Positions 1 through 12,000 of a stretch of 12,085 nucleotides of DNA are shown piece after piece. This DNA comes from RGVT01 sp037129475 (GTDB lineage Bacteria > Planctomycetota > Planctomycetia > Pirellulales > UBA1268). The stretch is from assembly GCA_037129475.1 (NCBI GenBank), contig JBAXUY010000090.1, forward strand, positions 1 to 12,085, in the 5' to 3' direction. The position numbers and the translations under genes are program-made. The notes beneath the pieces were generated by a model. That model did not search any database and was not told where the DNA came from. It was given only the letters and a program-made list of their open reading frames with translations. The stretch's first letter is position 1; every line of letters begins with the position of its first letter.

Positions 1-3000
1 GGAACCCTCTCGGTGAGCGGCAGCATCAACGGGTCGGGCGTCACGCTCGTCGACAACAACGGCGACATCTCGCTCACGGGCCCGATCAACGGCAACTCGG
101 GCACTGTCACGCTCACCGCGGCGGGGGCGACCAACGGCATCACGCAGAGCGGATCGGGCACGATCACGACGTCCGGCACCCTGACCGGCAGCGCGGCCGG
201 CGCTGTGAGCCTGGGCCTCAACAACCAGATCGGAAGCCTCGGGCCGTTCAGTGTGTCGGCCGCCGGCCAGAACTTCACGCTCGTCGATTCCACGGGCGGT
301 CTGAATCTCGTCGGCAACATCTCCGTCAACAGCGGGGCGGTGAGCATCACGACGGTCGGCGGGGCTCTCGCCTTCGGCGCTAACAACGTGACCGCGGTGT
401 CCGGCGGCAACGCATTCACCTTCGTCGGCGTCGGCTTCACGCAGAGCGCCGGATCGCTCGTCAACGCCATCAGCGGCGACATCTCGTTCGACGCCAATGG
501 TGGCGCGATCTCCATGGCGGGCGAGCTGCGGACGCTGAGCACGACCGCCGCGGCCGTGACGATCGTTGACGCCACCACGGCCGCACTGCCTTCGATCACG
601 GCAGCCAGCGGCACCGTCAAGATCGGTGCCGGCGACATCACTGGCGCCGTCACCCAGGCCAGCAGTACGACGATCAAGGCCAGCATCCTCACGGTCAACA
701 CGACCAGTTCGGTCGACCTCACGAATTCGGCGAACCAGGTGGCGACGCTCGCCACGGTGTCCACCCGGGGCGACTTCAGCCTCGTCGATTCGACGGGCGG
801 CCTGATCTCCACCGGCAACATCGTCACGACGTCCGGCGGCTCGGCGGGCGGGGTCTCGATCTCCACGACCGGCGGAATCCTGAACCTCGACACCTATTCG
901 ATCACGGCCAACGGCGCGGTCTCGTTGACCGGCCAGGGCGTATCGTCGACGGCCGGGTCGGTCGTTAACGCCGGCAGCGGCGACATCCTGATCGCCGGCA
1001 CGCCGGCGTCGACGGCCGGGGCGATCGCCCTTGCGGGCACCATCACGACCACGAGCAACACGGCGACCGCCGTGCAGATCGTCGACGCGACCACCCTTGC
1101 CTTCGCCGGCATCACCACCGGGGCGACGGGCACCACGAGCTTCGGCACCACGGGCCTGCCGCTCACCGGCGCCGTCAGCCAGACCGGCGCCCTCGTCACC
1201 GGCGCGCTGACCGGTAGGAGCAAGGCCGTCACACTGGACAACGCGAGCAACACGCTCGCCAATCTCGGCCCCTACACCGTCACCAGCGGCGGCTTCGAGC
1301 TGAACGACACGAACGGTACGTCGTCGCAGGGCCTGACGCTTTCGGGGAACGTGACGACGGCCGGCACGACCAAGATCACCTCCGTGGGACTCGTCGACCT
1401 CGCGACCTACAACCTCAATGCGGCCGGCAACACGGTCACCATCAACGGCCTGGGTATCCGCCAAGACTCGACGAGTTCGAGCACGATCAGCGCCGCTGCG
1501 TCGTTCCTCAATGCTGGCACCGGCAACATCGATCTCCTAAGCCCGACGAACGAGTTCACGAGCACGGTGACGCCCACCTCGACCGGTAGCTTCGTGGCCA
1601 TCCGCGACGTGTCGGTGCTGTCGCTCGCGCAGTTGACGGGCAACCTCGGTCCCAACACCGGCATCAAGGCCATCGCCGGCACCACGCTGTCACTCTTTCC
1701 CGAGAACCTCTCGACCGGCACGGGTTACATCTACCTGCAGGCCCTCGGCGGCGGAATCACCACGCTCGGCACGCTCGACACGACCAGTGGCGACATTTCA
1801 CTGCTCGCCTCCGGTCAGCTCACGGTGATTAACAACGTGACGTCGACGTCCGGCAACGTCGTGCTTGCAGGCGACGCTGGCGCCACGCTTTCCAACGACA
1901 TCGCCGTGACCACCGCCGCGACCGGCACAATCTCGCTCACCTCGGCCGCGGGCAGTGTCGCCATGTCGAGCGGCACGAGCCTCGTGGCGGGCACGGGGGC
2001 CATTACGGTCTCTGGCAACGTCAATGCGGGCATCGCGACGATCACGACCGGCGGCAACGTCACGGTGACGGCCACCACGGGTAAGGTCACCGACAACCTG
2101 AGCGGCGAGGCGGCGAACATCACCGGTAACGTGGTCACGATCACGGCCTCGACCGGCATCGGCCTGGTGTCGGACGACCTCGTGACCACAGCTGCCGAAC
2201 TCGATCTCACGAGCACGACCGGCGGCATCTACGTCAACAACATCGGCGCCGTGCAGCTGGGCAACGCGACCGGCGGCGTGAACACGATCACCTCCGGCGA
2301 GATCCTGATCACCGCCACCGGCGCCATCACGACCGGCGGCGCGATCACCACCGGCGGCGGCAATGGCGACATCTCGATCAGCAACGCGGCCGGCGACATC
2401 ACGCTTTCCAACGCGGTCACGGCCCACGGTAGCGGTGACATCACGATCACGGCCATTGCCGCCCTGGCGGTGAATGGCAATGTCGGAACGACGTCGGGCG
2501 CCGTGGCCCTCACCGGCGTGGGCGTGACGCAGGCGACGGCCACCACGATCAACGCCGGCAGCGGTACGGCAACGATCGATGCCCAGGGTTCGGCCATCGA
2601 CCTCCTCGGCAGCATCACGTCGTCTGGCAGCAGTACGGTCGTGACCATCCGCGACGCCTCGACGGTCGCCCTCGGCACGATCACGGCGGCCAACGGCACG
2701 GTGGCGATCGGCGTCAACGACGTCAGCGGGGCCGTCACGCAGAACACGGGCCTCGTGATCACGGCCGACACGCTGACGGTGGACACGAACGCCGCGGTCA
2801 CGCTCACCAACACGAACGTGATCACGAACCTCGGCGCCGTGACCACCAGCGGCAACTTCGCCCTCACCGACGCCGGCGGCCTCACGCTCACCGGCGCGAG
2901 CAACGCGACCGGCACGTACACGATCACGACGACGGGCGTGCTCGCCCTGGCTTCGCAGAACATCACCGCCACTGGAGACGTGTCTCTCACGGGAGTCGGG

Positions 3001-6000
3001 GTCACGCAGGCTGCAGGGTCCACGGTGAACGCCACGGCTGCGACGATCCTGATCGATGGAAATGGCGACACGATCAACATGGCCGGGTCGCTCGTGACCA
3101 CGAGCAGCTCGTCGACCGCGGTCCAGATCCTCGACGGCGGCAGCTCAAAGAACTCGCTCGGCACGATCGTGGCTGCGAACGGCACCGTCGTGATCGGTGC
3201 CAACGACACCACCGGTGGCGTGGGCCAGACCGTCGGCACGTCGATCACCGCGAGCACGCTGACGGCCGACCTCAACTCGTCGCTCGACCTTTCCAACTCC
3301 GGCAACGCGATCGGCACGCTCGGGGCTGTCACGATCGACGGCGGCAACATTGCACTCGTCGACAACGGCACGCTCACCGTCGCCGGCCCGGTGTATGCGG
3401 CCGACGAGGTGTCGATCACGGCGAACGGCGGCCTGATGACGATCACCGGTGACATCGTGAATGCCGGGAGTGACCTGATCCTGTCCGCCACCGGAATCAA
3501 CCAGACCGGCGGCTCGATCACGACCCCCAACGCCATCATCTCCGGCAATGGCGGCAACATCGCCCTCACGCAGTCCGGCAACAACTTCACGGGCGATGTG
3601 TCGATCACGAACACCGGTGCCGCGACGACCGCAATCACCGATTCCAATGCCATCCGTTTCGACGCCGTCAGTGTCGGCACCGGCACGTTCACGGTGAATT
3701 CCACCGGCAACATCACCCAGTCGTCCACCGGGATCACCACCGGCGGCGCCGTCGTCCTCAACCCGGGGACTGGCTCGATCACCCTCAACAGAATAACCAA
3801 CGACTTCGGGGGCGCCGTCTCGGCCACCAACACCGGCGGCGGCCGGATCAACTTGCGAGACGCCAACGCGATTCAACTCGGGGCGATCTCCGCCAGCGGC
3901 GGGCTGACCGTGACCGCGGTAGGCATCACTCAGGATGGCTCGGGCGTGACCGTGACGGGCAACGCGACGCTCACGGCCGGCGCCGGCGTGATCACGCTCA
4001 CCGACGCCGACAACGACTTCCAGGGCACCGTCGCGCTTTCCAACTCGGGTGCCAACGACGTCGCGATCACCGACAAGAACGCCATCCAGCTGAGGGCTTC
4101 CGGCGTCGGCTCCGGCACGCTCACCGTGACGGCCGTCGGCATCACCCAGACCGGGGATACCGTCCAGGCGAGCGGCGCCGGCACGGCCACGTTCAACGGC
4201 GGCGCGGGCGTGATCACGCTGAGCAACGCAGGCAACGACTTCACCGGCGCCGTGGCGGCCAACAACAGCGGCGCGAACGCGATTCAAATCACCGACTCCA
4301 ATGAACTGGATCTCGGGGTCATCACGACGCAGGACGACCTGACGGTGATCGCCGGTGGAGCGGTCACGCAGTCGGGCGACGTCTCCGTGGTCGGGGCGAC
4401 GAGCGTCACGGCGACCGGCTTCGACATCACCCTCGACCGCGCCGGGAACGCCTTCCTCGGCGCCGTCAGCCTCACGGGCGCCAACGTGGCGGTGAAGAAC
4501 GGCAACGACCTCGTGCTCGGGCCGACGGTCGCCACGGGCACCTACACGGCCTCCGCCGCCGGCGACATCGACCAGGTCGACGCCCCGACGGCCGGCATCA
4601 CGGCCACCGGTCTGGCCACGTTCACCACGCTGACCGCCGGCAAGTCGATCCGCCTCGACAACACGCTCAACAACTTCGGCGGCGGCGTGAGCGTGGGCGG
4701 CACGTCGCTCGTCGACGTCACGGTCGCCAACCCGCTCTACCCGCTCGTCCTCGATGCCTTCACCCTGACGGGCAACCTCGTGATCCAGGCCCTCGGCATC
4801 ACGCAGTCGGGCCCGCTCACGGTCGGTGGCACATCGAGCTTCGACGGCGGGGCCGGCGTGGTCACGATCAACGACTCGGGCAACGAGTTCACCGGCGCCG
4901 TCTCGGCCCAGAACACGGGCGGCTTCGCCATCACGCTCGTTGACAAGACGGCGATCCTGCTCGGCGCGATCTCCACGACCGGCGCGCTGAATGTCACGGC
5001 CGTCGGCATCACGCAGAACCAGCCGCTCACCGTCACGGGTGTCGCGACCTTCGACGGCGGCTCGGGCGGCATCACGCTCACCGACGCCGCGAACGACTTC
5101 CAGAGCACGGTCAACCTCACGAGCACCGGCTCCGGCGTAGCGACGGTGACCGATGCCAACGCGATCAAGCTCGGCGCGGTGAGCACGGGCACGGGAACAC
5201 TGGCGATCACGGCGTCTGGCGCCATCACGCAGACGGCGGCCGGCATCACGACCGGCGGCGCCGTCGTGCTCGACTCGGGCTCAGGCGCGATTACGCTTAC
5301 CGATGGCGACAACGAATTCGGCGGTGCCGTCTCGGCGAAGAACACCGGCGGCGCGGCGATCGCGCTTGTCGGCAAGACGGCGATCCAACTCGGGGCCGTC
5401 AAGGCCAGCGGCGCCCTCGCCGTCACCGCCATCGGCATCACACAGACCACCGACGGGGTAACGGCGGTCGGCAGCGCTACGTTCAGCGCCGGCGCCGGCG
5501 TGATCACGCTCACCGATGCCGACAACGATTTCCAGGGCACCGTCGCCCTCTCCAACTCGGGCGCCAACGACGTCGCCATCACCGACAAAAACGCGATCCA
5601 GTTCGCCACGTCGAGCCTCGGTTCCGGCACCGTCACCGTGACGGCGGTCGGCATCACGCAGGCCGGGGCGATCACTCAGGCAGCCTCCGCCGGCACGGCC
5701 ACGTTCAACGGTGGTGCGGGAGTGATCACGCTCACGCAGGCAGGCAACGACTTCACGGGCCCCGTGGCGGCGAACAACACCGGCACCAACGCCATCCAGA
5801 TCACCGACACGAATGCCCTCCAACTCGGCGGCATCACGACCGCCGATGCCCTCACGATCGTCGCGGGCGGCGCCGTCACCCAGGCCGCTAGCACAGCGGT
5901 CTCCGTCACCGGCAACACCAGCGTCACGGCCACCGGCTTTGACATCACGCTCACGAACACGGGCAACGACTTCGGCGGCGCGGTGAGCCTTACGGGCAAG

Positions 6001-9000
6001 AACGTCGCCGTCTACGACTCGACGAGCCTGCTGCTCGGCCCGACCGTGGCCACCGGCACCTACGCCGCCACCGCCAACACCGGTGATATTACCCAGCAGG
6101 GGAGCCCCGCCGCGGGTATCTCCGCCACGGGAACGGCGACCTTCACGGCCAACGGCACGCAGGCCAACATTCTGCTCGACAACCCGTCGAACTCGTTCGC
6201 CGGTGGGGTGAGCATCGTCGCGGGCGACGCCAACAACGTCACGATCATCGACACGAGCGCGTCGCAACTGATCCTCTCGGCGATCAACATCACCGGCAAC
6301 CTCACGATCAGCGCCAACGGCGTCACCCAGACCGGTCCCCTGTCGGTCGCGGGCAAGACGAGCCTGACATCGACCGGTGGCAACATCGACCTGGGCTTCA
6401 CGACGAACGACTTCGACACGGTCGAGATCACGACCACCGGCACTTCGGCCGCCGTCGACTTGGGCGACGCCGACGGGATCACCTTCCTCGCCTCCGCGCT
6501 CGGCACCGGCGGGTTCATCGTCGACGCCGCGAGCATCGCCCAGACCGGCCCGATCACCCAAGACGCCTCGGCGGGCGCCGTGAGCCTCACCGCCCGGGCC
6601 GGCACGCTCGTGCTCGACGACGCCGGCAACTCGTTCACGGGCGCCGTCAGCGCCAGCACCACCGACGGCAATGCGATCAGCCTCACAAACTCGACCGAGA
6701 TCACGCTCGGCACGGTCACGGCCGCCACCGGCAAGGCCGCGACCGGCGGCGACATCACGATCACGGCCAACGGCGTGAGCGCCACGGGCGGCGCCGACAG
6801 CGTCACGACGACGGGCGACATCCTGCTCCAGCCGCTCTTGAAGACCACCACGATCGGCGTGGCCGGCGGGGCGGGCAGCATCCAGTTCGCCCAGTCGGTG
6901 TTCAACACGACGATCACCAACGGCGCGAACTCGATCACGATCGGCCGCGCCGACCAGTCGGGCACGATCACCGTCGGGGCGGTCACGTTCCGCGATCCCA
7001 CGATCATCCGCGCCCCGTCCGGCAGCGTGGCCGTGACGGGCCTGATCACGGGGGCCGACAACGCCTCGATCACGATCTCGGCCTCGCCGACCACCGTCAC
7101 CCTCGGCGCGAACATCGTCACGCTTGGCAACGCAATCACGATCGACAATGGCTCGGGCGGCGCGACCTCCGTGGTGCTCGGCGGCACCACCGTACTCGAC
7201 ACGACCAATGGCGGCGCCGTCGCCACCGGGGCGGCGGTCACGATCCGCGGCACCGTGACGGGATCCTCGACCGGCTATGGCCTCACGATCAAGGGTGGCA
7301 CCGACGGCGACGTGCTCGCCACGGGCACGATCGGCGCGGTGGGCTCGGGCGCTGCCCTCGCATCGCTCTCGATCTCCGGCAACGACATCACGCTCGCGGA
7401 CATCGATGGTGTCGCCGGGGCTGTCAGCGTCATGGCATCCGACGCCACGGGCCCGAGTGACGACGCCTCGATCACGCTCACGGGTACCACCTACCGGACG
7501 ACTGGCACCGCCAGCACGCAGTACTTCAGTTCCGGCACCGCCGTCACGCCGCGGGCGATCACGCTGTCCGGCGGCAGCGCCGGCGACACGACCACGTTCA
7601 CCCTGTCGAGCGCCGCCCCCACGGATTACATCGCGTTCACGGGCCTCGTCGACCTCAACGGCCGGAACATGACCGTCGACACGACGAGCGGCGGCACGGG
7701 CTCGGGCTCTGAGGTGGCGTTCGACAACTCGATCGACGGGGCCGGCACGCTCACGATCGACGCGGGCACCACGGGCATCGTGTCGATCAACAGGTCCAAC
7801 GGCTCGGTCGGGGCCGCGACGGCGCTGACCGGCTTCACGATCACCAACGCCGACACTGTGAACGTGGCCGGCGCTCTGGCGGTGGGCACGGTGACGCTGA
7901 CGGACGCCACGGCCTCGATTCGGTTCGGCGACGTCGTCGTCATCTCGACGGCCCTCGTCACGGCCAGCAAGCCGTATAGCCTCACGTTCATCGGCGGCTC
8001 GAGCGGCACGAACCCGATTGCCGGCGCTACGACCTTCCTCAACACCGGCACGCTCCAACTGGGCGACACCGGCGACACGTTCACCTTCGCGGGCGGTGTG
8101 GTCGCCACCGCCCCGTCGGCGATCACGATCGCGGGCTTGATCGCGGCCACGACCGGCGTGATCACGCTCGGCGATAACGACACCACTGTCACCGTGGCCG
8201 CCCTCACCGCCGCCACGGTCGGCGGCGCGTCCACGGGCGCTATCACGCTCGGCAACGTCGTGATCGGCGTGCAATCCACGCTCGTCGCGGGCACCGGCAT
8301 CGCGAACACGATCGAAGTCGGTTCCGTGACGGGCACCGCGGGCGGCTTTACGGAGAATCTCACTCTCAACACGACCGGCACCGCCACGGTCACGGGCGCC
8401 GTCGGCACGAGCATCGGTGTGCTCACGATCACGCAGTCCGGTGGCACGACGTTCCAGTCGGGCGTGGACGTGACCACCGTCACGATCACCGACACCACCG
8501 GCACGGTCGCCTTCCAGGGAGTGCTCACCGCCGACAGCCTTGTGACGGCCTCCAAGGCCTACGCCGTCAGCCTCCTCGGCAACGGATCGGAAATGCAGAA
8601 CGCCGTCACGTTCTCGAACACCGGGGGCGTCACGCTTGGGAACGGCGGCGACGTGCTCACGTTCAACGGCGGGATCACGAGCACCGCGAGCGTGACGACG
8701 CTCGACGGCACCGTCGTGGCCCCGAATGTCAACGCCGCCTTCGATGGCCTCACGCTCGCCGGCAACTCGGTGATCAACACGGGCACCGGCCCGGGCGACA
8801 TTTCAATCGGCTCGATCACGGGAGCGGGCAAGAATCTGCAGCTTATCTCGGGCTCTGGCACGACCACGGTGAGCGGGGCGGCGACGGGCCTCGGTACCGT
8901 GACGCTCCAGGAGGATGCGGTCACCTCCACCGGCGCGGTCACGTTCCAAGGCGACCTGTCGGCAACCACGCTGACGACCTTTGCCCAGGGCTACTCGGTC

Positions 9001-12000
9001 GTGTTCGAAGGCGCGGCATCGACGATCACAACAGCCACCAAGTTTCTGAACACCGGCGCGGTCACCCTCGGCAACGACTCGACAGACGTCACGACGTTCA
9101 CCGGCGGCCTCGACACGACGGCCGGCCCGAGCGGCACCACGATCGCCGGAACGATCGCGACCACCGACACGGCCCTGTCACTCGGGGCTGTCATCCTTGG
9201 TAACGACGCCACCCTCACGAGCGGCACGGGGACGATCACGGTGGCCTCGGTGTCGGCGGCTGCCGCGGTCGCACTCAACCTGGGCAACGCGAGTCAGACG
9301 GGGGCGGCGACCATTACGGGCGATGTTTCGCTCGCCAGCGGCTCTGTCAACACGGCCGCCGGCTCCTTTGACGTGACACTCGGCGGTTCGGCCAACTCGG
9401 TGAAGTCCGGCAATCTTCTCAACACCGGTAGCCTCACGATCGGCAAGGCCGGCGGCACGAGCACGTTCACAGATGGCCTGACGGCCACGGTCCAATCGGC
9501 TGTGAACCTCGCTGGTGTGATCGAGGCGAAGAACTCGGCGATCAGCCTCGGCGGCGTGACGCTGCTCGCTGCTACCACGCTCCGGTCGGGAAGCGGCGCG
9601 ATCACCACCGGGGCGGTTACCGACGGTGCTGGCACGTTCGGCCTGACGCTCGGCGGCGACGCTTTGAGCACCGAAGCCCAAACGGGCGCGATCACGTTCG
9701 CCGGCAACATCACGATCGATTCGCTGTCGACGATCGCCGGCGCGTACGGCGTCGCGCTCACCGGAAGCAGCAACGAGATCACGCAGGCGGTGACGTTTGC
9801 CAACACGGCGGGTGTGACGCTCGGCGCTCTCACGACCGATGTCACGCTCTTCACCGGTGGCGTGTCGGTCACCGGTCTCACCGCCGGCAAGGTGACCGCC
9901 CTCATCGGCACGATCCGCTCGGCCGGGCAGCCGATCACGCTCGACCAGACGAGCCTCACTGGCAATGCCACGATCGACAGCACGAACAGCGGGGCCGACC
10001 CTGCGGGCGCGACGATCACGCTTGCCGACGGCGTGCTCTTGAACAGCTTCACCCTGACGACCGAAGGTGGCTCGGCCGCGAGTACCGACCTCACCGGCAC
10101 CACCGATATCAACGCCGGTCAACTGATCGTCGAAACCGGCAACCTGAATATCGGCACCGGCACCACCGCCACGATCACGGTAACGCAGAATACGACGATC
10201 CAGGTCAACGACGGTGCCCTGAATGTGAATGCCGGCTCGACGATCGACGCGACTGGCAAGACCCTCACGCTCAAGAGCGACACGATCACGATCGCCTCTG
10301 GGGCCGACTCGATCGTCGCCACCTCCGTGACGCTCGCGCCGGTCACGGTGAGTGAAAACATCTTCCTCGGCACGGCGACTGGCAGCGGCCTCGTCCTCAC
10401 GCAGCTCGCGTTCGACGCCATCAACGCCGCCACGATCATCGTGGGGGAAACGGGCAACACCGGCACGGTCACGTTCGGCGCGCTCACGCTCGATTCGAGC
10501 CGGCTCGACGTCTTCGCCAACGGCACCGGTGCCAAGGCGGTGCTCGATGGGACGTTCACCTCCACGGCCACCGGCACCCCGGCCGGCATCGGCCTCCAGA
10601 TCACAGGTTCCGGCGCCACCACTGTTTTGAACGCCGATATCGTCTCCGCGACTGACGTCGTGATTCTCGACGCGGTCGAGATCGGTGCTGGGCTGGTCAC
10701 GATCGACACGTCGAGCGGCAACGCCGACGTCACGATCAGCGGCGGTACAGCCGGCATCTACGCGACCAAAGGCGAAACCAACAGCCTCGCGATCACGGCC
10801 GGCACGGGCTCGATCTTCCTCGGCCAGTCCGCCGGGTTTGGCGACAACGGCGGTGCGGCCGCGTATGTCGCCAACCTGTCGTTGTCCGGCGGCCTGACGA
10901 ATCTCTTCACGAGCAACCACCAGATCGGCGGCACGCTTACCGTGTCAAACGGTATCCTCGAAATCGGCAGCACGATCACGGCCGGCGGTGCGATCGCCCT
11001 CACCACGACGAACGACATCCGGCTCAATGCCGCCACGACGCTCGCCGCCGGCACCACAATCGGCCTCGCGGGCAACGTCGATGGCGCGTTCGCGCTGTCG
11101 CTGAACAGCACGTCCACCACCACGATCTCTGGCCTTATCGGCGCCACGGACGCTCTCACGAGCCTGACGACCAACGCCGGTGGCACGACCGTTCTCGCGG
11201 GCGGCTCCATCAAGACCACCGGCAGCCAGATCTTCAACGACGCCGTTACGCTCTCCGCCGCCACGACGCTCGAGTCATCGGCGAGCGGTGCGATCACGTT
11301 TGCCGGCACGGTCGAGAGCGACGTGGTCAGCAACAGGGCGCTCACCGTCAATACGGCCGGCACGACGACCTTTACCGCGGCGGTGGGCGGTGGCACCACG
11401 ACCACGGCCCTCGCAAGCCTGACGACCGATGCCCCCGGCACCACCGCGATCAACGGCGGAGCGGTGCGGACGATCGGCACGCAGACCTACAACGATTCGG
11501 TCACGCTCGGGGCTGACACCACGCTCACCGGCAGCACGGTCACGCTGGCCGCGCTGAACGGCGGATCAAACGATCTCTCGATCGTGGGCAATACCTCGCT
11601 TACGGGTCAGGTAACGGCGGTAAAGAACCTGTCCGTGAGCGGCACGGCGCTCATCGGCGGTGACGTAACGACGACGGGCACGCAGACCTACGGCGGTCTG
11701 GCGACGCTGGCGGCGAGTGTGACGCTCACCGGCACGACGCCGACGTTCACGACGGGTGTTGCCGGCGCGAGCAAGAACCTGGTGCTGAACTTCAGCGGGG
11801 TGACGGCGATCGACGGAGCGACGTTCACGGGGATCAATGATCTTTCGACGGACGCGGCCGGCACGACAACGCTGACGGGCGCGATCACGACGGCGGGCAC
11901 GCAGACGTATGGCGACGCGGTGACGCTCTTGGGCGCGACGACGACCAAGGGTACGACGGTGACGTTCGCGGCGGTCACCGGTGGCAGCCAGGATCTTGCT

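Larger units (their letters stand above)
3529..6795 (+). repeat. Repeat family 2: ladder of 15 units of about 72 residues (NDF repeat)
   Basis: The unit consensus runs ATFxGGAGVITLTDAGNDF, then TGAVSAxNTGANAIxITD, then NAIQLGAIxTxGxLTVTAVGITQ. The first Asn of the N-[DENAS]-F landmark is at 3580, 3799, 4012, 4234, 4447, 4669, 4882, 5092, 5311, 5524, 5746, 5965, 6190, 6406 and 6628. Spacings are 210-225 bp, all multiples of three. A unit of this size would form about three coils of a parallel beta-helix (inference). The array starts abruptly after family 1 and fades out near 6795, where the last unit loses its ITQ end. The regularity exceeds anything else in the window. Confidence 0.9.

Noticed and set aside
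514..516. In-frame ATG as a possible gene start
   Set aside because: The frame is open upstream to base 1 and the upstream sequence belongs to the same repeat family, so this Met is internal. The same holds for the other six Met codons.
3529..6576. Assembly duplication as the source of the 1512-bp repeat
   Set aside because: The copies differ by many synonymous and non-synonymous changes and by in-frame indels, so they are diverged genuine copies.
3529..6795. Regularly spaced repeats resembling a CRISPR array or DNA satellite
   Set aside because: The period is about 216 bp and conservation is at protein level with synonymous DNA differences. There is no short identical repeat with unique spacers, and no cas gene.
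2229..10920. Many long minus-strand ORFs, notably 2229-3866, 3145-4287, 5281-8274, 6060-7253, 7626-8555 and 9178-10920
   Set aside because: They lie opposite a continuous sense frame, overlap one another, and have implausible compositions (Arg/Asp/Gly/His-rich or Val/Pro/Ala-rich). Their internal repeats simply mirror the sense repeats. No ribosome binding sites or family motifs support them.
566..11422. Short plus-strand ORFs in other frames (566-805, 6377-6583, 7277-7672, 10352-10630, 10685-10897, 11180-11422)
   Set aside because: They are Arg/Ser/Pro-rich out-of-frame readings of the GC-rich giant gene, wholly contained in it, with no recognisable domain.
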